A DNA stretch of 64,000 nucleotides, from NCBI GenBank assembly GCA_010672785.1, contig JAAHFX010000015.1, positions 24,798 through 88,797 on the forward strand. Direction: 5' to 3'. Both the position numbers and the translations under genes were made by a program. The notes beneath the pieces were generated by a model. The model did no database searches, was not told the DNA's origin, and saw only the letters and a list, made by a program, of their open reading frames with translations. Of the stretch, positions 57,015 to 64,000 are shown one piece after another; the stretch's first letter is position 1, and the number at the start of each line of letters is the position of its first letter. The DNA is from Sphaerospermopsis sp. SIO1G1. Its GTDB lineage: Bacteria > Cyanobacteriota > Cyanobacteriia > Cyanobacteriales > Nostocaceae.

Positions 57015-58127
57015 TTATATTTTTTCAGTGTAAATAAATCTACAAACTTGTTCCCATATTTCTTGCTCTTCTTGATATGTTTCTGGTAAAGGAAGACGCA
57101 TTTGACTTAATAACTCATTACGGTATAAGTCAAAGGCAACTTTAATTTGTTGAGCGTAGACAATGGCACTTCCCAAAGCACCTTGATAGCTAAACCAAGC
57201 TAGTAATAGTCCTCCCCAAAAACACCCTAAAAATAAAAATCCAGAAGCTTTAACAACAAGTAAGTAAACACTACTGAAAATAGCAAACATTCCACTCAGA
57301 GCAGAAATAGTTACCATCAATTCTAGAGAACTTCGAGCTCGCTCAAGAATCTGCTTAAAATCTTGAGGCAAAAGACTGTATAATCTCGGCCAGATTAAAA
57401 CAGTATCTATTTTATAACGACTTAGGGGATAAAGTTCAGCATTTTTAAGAATATTGCCTAAGCGGGTTGGCATCACTTCTTCTTCTAATACTGTTAGAGG
57501 TGGATAGTATAAATAAATAGATTCTTCGTACCCACTCATATTTTTTTGTATCTCTAATTTGAGTTCATTTAGCTTTTTTTGTTCATTCTGTAACTGCAAA
57601 TCCTCATTTTGCAATTGTTTCTGTTCTTTTTGTAATTTTTTTATATCTGCTTTTGGTTGATAAGAAGCAGAATTTAATTGATTTTTAACTTGTTCTAGAT
57701 TAGCTTTGTTATTTTTAATTTTTTGTTGATTCTCCTTCATCTTTTTAGCAATTTTTTCCATACGACGCTTAGAATCAAAACTATTCCCAATATTTTTGTG
57801 AAAAGATTTTCCAATTGATACTAAGTATTTAGCCAACATGAAATTCCAATATCCTTCATAAAAACGTATAATTACACCTATTTGACTGCTCCAAACCACA
57901 GAAAATGCTGTAACTAAAGTGATAAAGCCCATTACTTGCAGAATTTTGAACAGAGCATCTTGTTGATTCCAAGCCTGAATGATTTTGATCAAATCCCATC
58001 CAGCACCTTCAATTACAACAATCAGCATCAAGGTGCAAAATATGAAACTGGGTAAAAAAACATTGAAAAAGAAATGACGGTTTAAAAAACTGGTAACTTC
58101 TTTAAAAATATTCCTAGGAATTGTCAT
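57015..58127 (-). CDS. Membrane protein with central coiled coil, CHAT-locus associated
   Basis: 370 residues. Two N-terminal membrane helices (about 17-40 and 62-82), a Gln/Lys-rich coiled coil (about 120-200), then a soluble block PTRLGNILKNAELYPLSRYK...DTVLIWPRLYSLLP, and two more membrane helices (about 270-315). I have seen the LGN..AE.YP.SRY.ID...WPRL pattern in uncharacterised bacterial membrane proteins, but know no function. It starts seven bases after the CBS-like gene, so it is in one operon with the CHAT-type genes. It may be the membrane-acting or anchoring component. Confidence 0.75.
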   Translation of the reverse strand: MTIPRNIFKEVTSFLNRHFFFNVFLPSFIFCTLMLIVVIEGAGWDLIKIIQAWNQQDALFKILQVMGFITLVTAFSVVWSSQIGVIIRFYEGYWNFMLAKYLVSIGKSFHKNIGNSFDSKRRMEKIAKKMKENQQKIKNNKANLEQVKNQLNSASYQPKADIKKLQKEQKQLQNEDLQLQNEQKKLNELKLEIQKNMSGYEESIYLYYPPLTVLEEEVMPTRLGNILKNAELYPLSRYKIDTVLIWPRLYSLLPQDFKQILERARSSLELMVTISALSGMFAIFSSVYLLVVKASGFLFLGCFWGGLLLAWFSYQGALGSAIVYAQQIKVAFDLYRNELLSQMRLPLPETYQEEQEIWEQVCRFIYTEKI

Positions 58128-58134
58128 TTAATTT

Positions 58135-58776
58135 TTAATTTGGATTTAATTTGAAGGGATGAGGTTGTACCTTAGGGTCATTATTTTGACAATTTGGCAG
58201 TTGTTGTGGGGGGTTAGGATCAGGATTGTTGATAATTTTGGTTATTTCTTTCCATTCAGTTTCTGTAAATTCGTTGACGTGCCAGCATTCCATACAAATT
58301 TCTAACCATGTTGTTTGTTTGTGAGATCCCCATAACATACTACCGGGTTGTGTATTTTCACTCAATTCTCCTGCGCTTTTTTTATATTCACTACTTCCTA
58401 AATAAGCTTTAAGCTGGGGTAAGCTTAAGATACCAGCAATCCCATTATCATTATTTATAACAATCGCTCCTCGACAATTACTATCTCGTATCAGTATTCG
58501 TTTAGCATTAGAGCTAGCAAAGTCTTGCATTTTTATTGCAGAACCCACTGTAATGGTAGGCGGTAGATGAATTTTAGCGTGCAGTAAAGAAACTGCATTT
58601 GCTATCTCTATCTTTTGTAAATCTTCAGGAACAAATACAGCAAAAGGTCTTTGGAAATTATCTATTGCGATACCGTAATTACCTTCACTTAATTGAGAGA
58701 TAGCATTTTGGGGGCTTAAATTACCAGGCAGTATTTGAAACTTATTTCTATTTATGTATTCCCTAACATTAGTCAT
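58135..58776 (-). CDS. CBS-like protein with Cys-containing tail, CHAT-locus associated
   Basis: 213 residues from ATG58776; GGAAG lies nine bases upstream and the start is five bases after the CHAT ORF stop. Two CBS-like halves: about 8-52 (NYGIAIDNFQRPFAVFVPED) and about 65-120 (GAIVINNDNGIAGILSLPQL). If real, the pair could bind an adenine nucleotide. The tail has CMEC, a further Cys and a Pro-rich end (PPQQLPNCQNNDP), possibly a degenerate zinc ribbon. The assignment rests on pattern, not on a search. Same operon as the CHAT and coiled-coil genes. Confidence 0.6.
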   Translation of the reverse strand: MTNVREYINRNKFQILPGNLSPQNAISQLSEGNYGIAIDNFQRPFAVFVPEDLQKIEIANAVSLLHAKIHLPPTITVGSAIKMQDFASSNAKRILIRDSNCRGAIVINNDNGIAGILSLPQLKAYLGSSEYKKSAGELSENTQPGSMLWGSHKQTTWLEICMECWHVNEFTETEWKEITKIINNPDPNPPQQLPNCQNNDPKVQPHPFKLNPN

Positions 58777-58780
58777 CTTA

Positions 58781-60067
58781 TTACTTCCAATCACCAATTA
58801 GTACAAAAGCAGCCCAATAATAAACATTATTATAAACCAATGTTTGGTAAGCGTCGGGTGCACTTCTCAAACCAACCGCTTCACAATCGAGTAGAGAATT
58901 GTCTAGGTCTTCGTACTCTTGAGTATCAGGAATTGCTTTTGCCAGAAGGCGTTCGTAATCAAGAGCAGCTCCTTTGGTGTCACCTATATTAAATCGTGTG
59001 TTAGCAATATGTGCATCTAACAATCTTTCAGCTAGTGATCCCTCAATCATACCCGGATTTGATAATAAACTCTCCTTTGCTTTTGTACAGTAATCAATTA
59101 CATCTTGAGCAGTCATTGTTTGGAGTTCTAATTGTGCTTGCTGCAAAGCTGAGGCTTTATTTACTCCTCCTTTTAGCTTTTGGTAGAACCGACTCATAAA
59201 AATGCTTGTTGAAATTTGCTCTACTGACCACAAACTGACTACTACTGAAGGCGTTCCTGCATAGATAAAGGCACGGGTAAGTCCGATTAGTTCATCCCCT
59301 GGTTTGTTTTCATTAATACCACTTTCACAAGCACTGAGGGTCACCAAATAGGCATTCAAATCTAGACTAAATATTTCTTCAGCAGTTAGTTTTTCTGACT
59401 GCGCGAACATAATACCTGAATTTAAAGCCTCAGTTGCGTTAAATTCTCCATGACAAGCAATATGCAAAATATCAATGTCTGCTTTAGATTCTCTGAGTTT
59501 TTGCTTTAGTAAATTTTTAGTAACCTGCTTTCCAATGTAAATATCAGCATCTGGGTTAAACAGCTTTTCTATTGCTATACCCTGTACTTGTGTATGCAAT
59601 CTATCCTCACGAGAATCAGCAAAAATTAAAGCCCTATCCCGTCGTTTTTTACGCTTTTGATGACAATATTTCATCACTGAAGCACTGGGAGTATAACAAA
59701 TCGGGTTACGATCAATCAGGTAGCGATTCTTTACTTTTAGAGCGTGTAGTGGTAAGTAATGCAGAAAGTTATGAGGTACTAACCAGATAATGTCATTCTC
59801 CTGTGTCATCAAATCGCCTTCAGGCGACTTAGATACAAGGGGTGAAACAAATTGCTGGAATAAGTTCTGGTAATCCTGCTCATCTTGCTCGTTCCAGTAC
59901 CTGACTTGTTTTTCTTGCAAATATTTCTTGACAAATTCCTGAATTTCCTCAGTTCCTACTGGAATCTCCACAACCTTTGGCTCTTTAAAGTCCTGGCGGA
60001 CAATAAAAAGCAAAGTGCGGTCTTCAACAGTAAAGTATTCAGCTAAAACTACTTGCTGTGCAGGCAT
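58781..60067 (-). CDS. CHAT-domain caspase-like peptidase (C-terminal part of broken gene)
   Basis: 428 residues. The CHAT domain contains LPLHALKVKNRYLIDRNPI, the catalytic His in ILHIACHGEF and catalytic Cys in TLSACESGINENKPGDEL, then AGTPSVVVSLWSV, so protease residues are intact. The first ~100 residues (VVLAEYFTVEDRTLLFIVRQ) are the usual segment before CHAT. A short tail with TPR-like helices follows. ATG60067 has no ribosome-binding site, and the frame is the same as that of the two upstream ORFs, separated from them by TAA and TGA. It is best read as the end of one TPR-CHAT gene. Confidence 0.85.
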   Translation of the reverse strand: MPAQQVVLAEYFTVEDRTLLFIVRQDFKEPKVVEIPVGTEEIQEFVKKYLQEKQVRYWNEQDEQDYQNLFQQFVSPLVSKSPEGDLMTQENDIIWLVPHNFLHYLPLHALKVKNRYLIDRNPICYTPSASVMKYCHQKRKKRRDRALIFADSREDRLHTQVQGIAIEKLFNPDADIYIGKQVTKNLLKQKLRESKADIDILHIACHGEFNATEALNSGIMFAQSEKLTAEEIFSLDLNAYLVTLSACESGINENKPGDELIGLTRAFIYAGTPSVVVSLWSVEQISTSIFMSRFYQKLKGGVNKASALQQAQLELQTMTAQDVIDYCTKAKESLLSNPGMIEGSLAERLLDAHIANTRFNIGDTKGAALDYERLLAKAIPDTQEYEDLDNSLLDCEAVGLRSAPDAYQTLVYNNVYYWAAFVLIGDWK

Positions 60068-60094
60068 ATTTGATACTCAGGCTATGTGTGATAT

Positions 60095-60634
60095 TTAAGT
60101 AGCTCGCAAACAGGCTTTCACATCTTCAAACTCCAGAGGTAACCCGCGTCGCAAACTGACATACTCATTAGCAGCAGGGTCATTATTTACCATTTGTTCC
60201 CAAAGGATGTTTAAGTAATCGCTTAGTTCTACGACTTCAACTTGAGTAGTGGCACGGCTAATGGCAGCCAATAGCTCCTTTTCCCTTTTCAGTAGCGGTT
60301 CATTAGCTAAGGAAGGAGAAAATAAGGGTGTTAGAGCTAGAGAATCTAAAAAAGCTCGCCCTTTAAGGCGTTCTAGCCAGTTAAAAGTAACACTACTGAG
60401 CTTAAGATACCACTGGTGTAATTTAATTGCGAACTTATAGACTTTTTCTTTATCTGAAACTAAACCCAAGCGTGCTGTTTCCCTTGCAACTAAATTAGTC
60501 TCGATAAAGCTACCTCGTATGAACTCAATGTCTGCTGCTGCTTCTTCTAGCCAGTGGGCAGCGTCTTGCCAGTGGCGGTGCTGTTCGGAGTCTGTCAAGC
60601 TCTGAAAGCTTTGCATAAAAGCAACATCAGCCAA
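60095..60634 (-). CDS. Middle segment of the broken TPR-CHAT gene
   Basis: 179 codons, opening at a TTG right after the stop of the upstream TPR ORF and in the same frame. HWLEEAAADIEFIRGSFIET and NWLERLKGRAFLDSLAL are the segments that normally link TPRs to CHAT in single proteins of this class. No ribosome-binding site. As an independent gene it would make no sense; it supports one disrupted gene. Confidence 0.75.
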   Translation of the reverse strand: MADVAFMQSFQSLTDSEQHRHWQDAAHWLEEAAADIEFIRGSFIETNLVARETARLGLVSDKEKVYKFAIKLHQWYLKLSSVTFNWLERLKGRAFLDSLALTPLFSPSLANEPLLKREKELLAAISRATTQVEVVELSDYLNILWEQMVNNDPAANEYVSLRRGLPLEFEDVKACLRAT

Positions 60635-62407
60635 TTAAAAGCGAATTTTCCAAGTCATATCTCGCATTTGAGCATTTTGAAAGTATGAAAGTGCTTGTTT
60701 ACAAAAGTGATATGCTTCGATATACAGGTGAGGGTAGCCATGATTTCCTAGGTTGAGGCAAGTCAGCCCCAGTAAGGTATCAGTGATAGCAGTTTGGTTG
60801 GCTAGACCAATATCGGCGTAAGTATTGCGAGCCTTTTCTAGATAGGAAATAGCATCAATAGAATGTCCACAAGTAACAGATGTTTGCCCTTGCAATTGGT
60901 AAGTACCAGCAATGGCAGCCGTCGCTTCGTTATTACCAATAGTTTTCAACAAGTCAATAGCTTGGGAGTATAAAGCCATTGCTTCTGCATAAATTATATC
61001 GTTTATGGGAGAGCTAAAATTTAGATAATGTTTCATCACAGTAGCCTGTGCAATACATTTTAACTTTTCTGCTTCCTCAAATTGGTAGTGACAAGTTTTA
61101 TCAACTGCCAACCCTTGATGCCAAACATCTATTGCTTGTTCCCACTCTCCTTTGCTACTTAAGGCATTCCCAAGTATAAAGTATCCTAGAGAGAGGCTTT
61201 TGCTATAACCTGCTTTTTCAAGAGTTTTGATTGCGTTGCAGCATACTTTTTTTGCCCGGTCGGGTAAGTTCATAAATGTATAAATATTGGCCAGGTTTAG
61301 ACCCTGCATTGCTAATACACTAGGAACTGTTGTTAGTTGTTCGACTTGTTCGCAGGCAACTAAAGCACGAGCATAATCACCCGTCCGAAAATAGTAATCA
61401 CCAATACCCAAGTTAGCTGTAGCTTGCGCTAAGGGAAAATCCATCTTTTGGGCAATTCTTACAGCTTCCTGACGGCAATTCAGGCTGTGAGCAATCTGCC
61501 CTTGTTGTAAATACCAGGTGCTTAAATCAGTGAGAGTATTAAATAAACCACTAAAATTGTTTTGCTGATAATAAATTTGTCTTGCTTGTTGTACTGCATC
61601 ACTACCATCAAAACCAGCTTTTATCATGCGACTTCCCAGACTGAGTAAAACATTGGCTGGTCCTAAAGCATGACCTACAGACTCATAGGAAATCATTGCT
61701 TGGTGGTATAAAGTCGAATTTATCTCAATTTCCGGGTTTAAGGCTCTTTGAGCCAGTATATGATCAAAATCAAATTCAGCAAGACGTAGTAAAGCTTCAG
61801 CTTGACGGACTATATTGTTAACTTTCTGTGCTTTGTCCCTTGCTTGTTGAAATATCAATTTTGCTGTGTCTGGCTTTGGTGTAAATAACAGGTAAAGCTG
61901 ACCTAATTTTAGCAATGCCGCCAAAGCTGCATCAGCATCGTTTAGACTATTGTAGTTACTAGCTGCTTCAGATACCAAGTTTTTTGCTTCACTTTCAGCA
62001 GATGTTGGAGCTAAATTGCACACAATTGCGATCGCCAATCCCCGTCCTCGCAAATCCTGAGCTAATGCCTTCAATCTCAAATTTCGATTTTGGGTTAGTA
62101 TTGTTTGGGATTCGTTTAAAATCGGATTGATATCACCAGTTAAGTAAATTTGTAACAATCCCTGCCATAGCCTTATTTCCCATGCCAATTCACTGTCTAA
62201 CAGCAATGTTTTTAATACTTTGCTGCAAATGTTTTGGGCTTGTCGAAAATGCCCTTGCTCCAACAAACACCTGACTAATAACAACTGTGCCTGTTGAGCC
62301 AAGTCTTCAGAAGATATAACAGTTTGAGCCTTCACAATAGCATTAACTAGTTGATCAAGATAAAACAAGTGCCATCCTTCTGCCAGTACTTGAGATTGAT
62401 TAGTCAT
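60635..62407 (-). CDS. TPR domain part of the broken TPR-CHAT gene
   Basis: 590 residues of helical TPR-type repeats (for example SLGSRMIKAGFDGSDAVQQA, ANLGIGDYYFRTGDYARALV, QLQGQTSVTCGHSIDAISYL). It ends ...MTWKIRF then TAA, while the next codon continues with LADVAF in frame. In intact relatives, as I recall, this position has an aromatic residue, so a Tyr codon to TAA change is plausible. The TPRs would be the sensor part that controls the CHAT peptidase. Confidence 0.82.
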   Translation of the reverse strand: MTNQSQVLAEGWHLFYLDQLVNAIVKAQTVISSEDLAQQAQLLLVRCLLEQGHFRQAQNICSKVLKTLLLDSELAWEIRLWQGLLQIYLTGDINPILNESQTILTQNRNLRLKALAQDLRGRGLAIAIVCNLAPTSAESEAKNLVSEAASNYNSLNDADAALAALLKLGQLYLLFTPKPDTAKLIFQQARDKAQKVNNIVRQAEALLRLAEFDFDHILAQRALNPEIEINSTLYHQAMISYESVGHALGPANVLLSLGSRMIKAGFDGSDAVQQARQIYYQQNNFSGLFNTLTDLSTWYLQQGQIAHSLNCRQEAVRIAQKMDFPLAQATANLGIGDYYFRTGDYARALVACEQVEQLTTVPSVLAMQGLNLANIYTFMNLPDRAKKVCCNAIKTLEKAGYSKSLSLGYFILGNALSSKGEWEQAIDVWHQGLAVDKTCHYQFEEAEKLKCIAQATVMKHYLNFSSPINDIIYAEAMALYSQAIDLLKTIGNNEATAAIAGTYQLQGQTSVTCGHSIDAISYLEKARNTYADIGLANQTAITDTLLGLTCLNLGNHGYPHLYIEAYHFCKQALSYFQNAQMRDMTWKIRF

Positions 62408-62544
62408 TTTTTGACTTTCACTTGGTAAGCTATATCAAAATAAATACATAGTTAACTTGCTAGATTTCGGAAATTTTTTATTTTTTTGATATCAAAGCAC
62501 TTTGAATGTAGAGATTTCATGGACTGTTCAAAATTTGTTTCAAT

Positions 62545-62706
62545 CTAGAAAAATTCAGTGGCATAGCAGATTTCTGGTTGTCCATCGTTATCTATATCCT
62601 GCTCAATAGTTTTAAATATTTTAACTTTGGATACATCTATTTCGTAGTCATGTGCTTTGGCATCTTTTTGTAAAATAGATTGGGCGATGTTAATTAAATC
62701 TTCCAC
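62545..62706 (-). CDS. Small ORF between two TPR genes
   Basis: 53 residues, GTG start at 62706 with AGGAG (62716-62720) nine bases upstream, a good ribosome-binding site. Sequence begins MEDLINIAQSILQKDAKA and continues with Asp/Glu/Lys-rich, partly amphipathic sequence ending CYATEFF. No family recognised. It lies in the same direction as, and between, the TPR genes, so it may be a small component of the CHAT locus. The remaining bases of this 354-base gap show nothing. Confidence 0.5.
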   Translation of the reverse strand: MEDLINIAQSILQKDAKAHDYEIDVSKVKIFKTIEQDIDNDGQPEICYATEFF

Positions 62707-62761
62707 TGTATCTTTCTCCTAATTAAGATACTTGAAAGTTAGCTTGAAGCTTAACGTAAAT

Positions 62762-63874
62762 TTACTCTAATAGTCCTACCAACTCCTGAAAACGTAGCGG
62801 TTCTCCCTCACCACCTTCTGGCAAAATAAGCCCCCTAGTTTCCAGTACATCAAGAAATGCTCGCGAACGCGATCGCTCAACATAATCTAGTGCATCAGTA
62901 TTTTCCTGTAGTTCTTCATGCAACATCATAATCAGCCGGGCATAAATATGTCCTTTACCTTCGCCAAAAAAGCTGAGTCTTTCTGTCTCTTGGAAAAGCC
63001 GACGGCGCACGCCTTCAATAATTGTTATAGCTTTTTTAAGGTCTGCTAAAGCATTAGAGACATTTCCCTGACGACGGTAGGTGTCACTACGACCAGCATG
63101 AATTTCCCATACCGCTTCTGGATGCTGAATTTCTCTGGCAAGAAAAAGTGCCTTTTCGTGATATTCCAAAGCAGTAGATAAATCCCCCATGTCTCGGAAT
63201 ACCAAAGCTAGGTTAGCTAGGTTATAAGCTTTCCCTTCCTTATTTTCCATCAAACAAGCAATATTTAATGAGTTTTGATGATAGTTGTTAGCTTCTTGAA
63301 GGCTATCCATAAGGCGACTGATACAGCCCAAGTTCAAGAATGATGCCATCTCTCCTAATTTATCCTTTCCTTGTTGGTGAAGGACTAGAGCTTGCCCGTG
63401 ACTGTACTGTGCTTCACCTAACCTCCCTAGTCGCTGATATAACTGCCCTAAATTACCCCAGGTATGAGCTTTAGCATGATGATAACCAAAATTTTGGGCA
63501 ATTTCTAAAGCATTATTCAAGCAGTCAAGGGCTGTCTGAGGATTTCCTAGTGACTGGTGAATCAAAGCCAAAATATTTAAAGCCGATACCGTATCGTTAA
63601 CCCTACCAGTTGACTTGTTAAGATTTAAAGCTTGCTCCAAGTTGACTCTGGCGCGGGATAAATTTCCCATGTCACGGTATAAAAGAGCGAGATTAACTAA
63701 ATTTTTGACCTGACCCGTCAAATCTCCTAAACTTCTATAAAGTTCTAAAGCATCTTGAAAATTTCTGTCAGCTTGAGAAAAGTCTCCTATTGTTTGATAA
63801 ACAATTCCTAAGCCTGATAAGCTATCAGCTTCTCCCCAAACATCACCAATTTCTTTACATAAAGTTAAAGATTT
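62762..63874 (-). pseudogene. TPR protein lacking its CHAT domain, 5' truncated
   Basis: About 370 residues of well-kept TPRs (ALELYRSLGDLTGQVKNLVN, ALVFRDMGDLSTALEYHEKA), followed by SRSRAFLDVLETRGLIL, the segment that precedes CHAT in TPR-CHAT proteins, and then a stop: no CHAT domain. At the 5' side the TPR frame begins directly at the end of an AGGAGTTACGCA sequence (63875-63886). The ORF upstream of this point (to 63949) is read from that element. So the gene is cut at both ends. Confidence 0.65.
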
Positions 63875-64000
63875 AGGAGTTACGCATTGACAGAGTAGAC
63901 AAATAGTGCATAGATAAAAAAGGTCGTCTATTGAGCAGGTATAGGACAATTAGGAAAATAACGAAACCTTCCACAGCACAATGTAATCTGGAACATTACA
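63875..64000. mobile_element. Probable end of an insertion sequence (partial, runs off the window)
   Basis: Starts AGGAGTTACGCATTGACAGA. The first 12 bases differ by one from the AGGACTTACGCA termini of the five MITE-like elements in this window, and the sequence breaks a TPR gene exactly here. No transposase is visible within the 126 bases left. Confidence 0.45.

Larger units (their letters stand above)
58781..62407 (-). pseudogene. TPR-CHAT protease gene interrupted by three in-frame stops
   Basis: The three ORFs at 60635-62407, 60095-60634 and 58781-60067 share one frame over 1209 codons, interrupted only by TAA (60635-60637), TAA (60095-60097) and TGA (60077-60079). There is no frameshift or insertion at the junctions, and the domain order TPR-linker-CHAT is that of one polypeptide. 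Either a recent pseudogene, stop readthrough or reinitiation, or sequencing errors. Confidence 0.6.

Noticed and set aside
63875..63949. First 25 codons of the second TPR ORF (Cys-rich leader)
   Set aside because: They come from the IS-like segment beginning at 63875, not from the TPR gene.

Overview
The window comes from a filamentous, heterocyst-forming cyanobacterium of the Nostocales (Anabaena/Nostoc/Dolichospermum type). The grounds are a heterocyst-glycolipid (hgl) polyketide cluster, cyanobacteria-specific photosynthesis and ribosome genes (petM, ycf39, pam68, PSRP-3/ycf65), 22 copies of the HIP1 octamer GCGATCGC by my count, low GC, and many Nostocales-type heptamer repeats (STRR) and small palindromic elements. 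The genus cannot be fixed from the sequence alone.

Region 1 (1-16.8 kb) is the hgl cluster, all on the + strand. In order it holds a KS-AT-ACP-ACP-psiKR protein (5' end outside the window), a KR-DH protein, KS (HglD), degenerate KS-AT (HglC), a PfaD-like enoyl reductase (HglA) and an ACP-thioester reductase (HglB/HetM). Together these look like a PUFA-synthase-like line that builds and releases the long-chain fatty alcohol aglycone of heterocyst glycolipids. The next gene sits where hetN is expected, but it encodes an SDR without the RGSGR motif. A convergent peptidase S51 (cyanophycinase-like) gene follows.

Region 2 (17-21 kb) is one giant gene: three TIR modules, a membrane segment and 13 nearly identical WD40 repeats, probably a signalling or defence protein. 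Region 3 (21-55.6 kb) is mostly housekeeping: rpsO-pam68, DAHP synthase, tyrA, sfsA, fructokinase, trpB, an RNase D-like gene, pdxA, petM-ycf39, nadK and PSRP-3. Interspersed are regulators (a LuxR-type HTH protein, two OmpR response regulators, a Ser/Thr kinase-WD40 protein), pentapeptide and TPR proteins, Uma2 and Rpn-type nucleases, an orphan antitoxin, a CAP protein, a large metalloprotease and a bestrophin. Many gaps contain miniature inverted-repeat elements.

Region 4 (55.9-64 kb, - strand) is accessory and the most interesting part. It has a SAF-domain membrane protein, a coiled-coil membrane protein, a CBS-like protein with a Cys-rich tail, and a TPR-CHAT caspase-like protease whose single reading frame is broken by three in-frame stops. 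Upstream lie a 53-codon small ORF and a second TPR gene with no CHAT domain, which is cut at its 5' side by what looks like the end of an insertion sequence. I read this as a decaying or rearranged CHAT-protease conflict/cell-death type locus.
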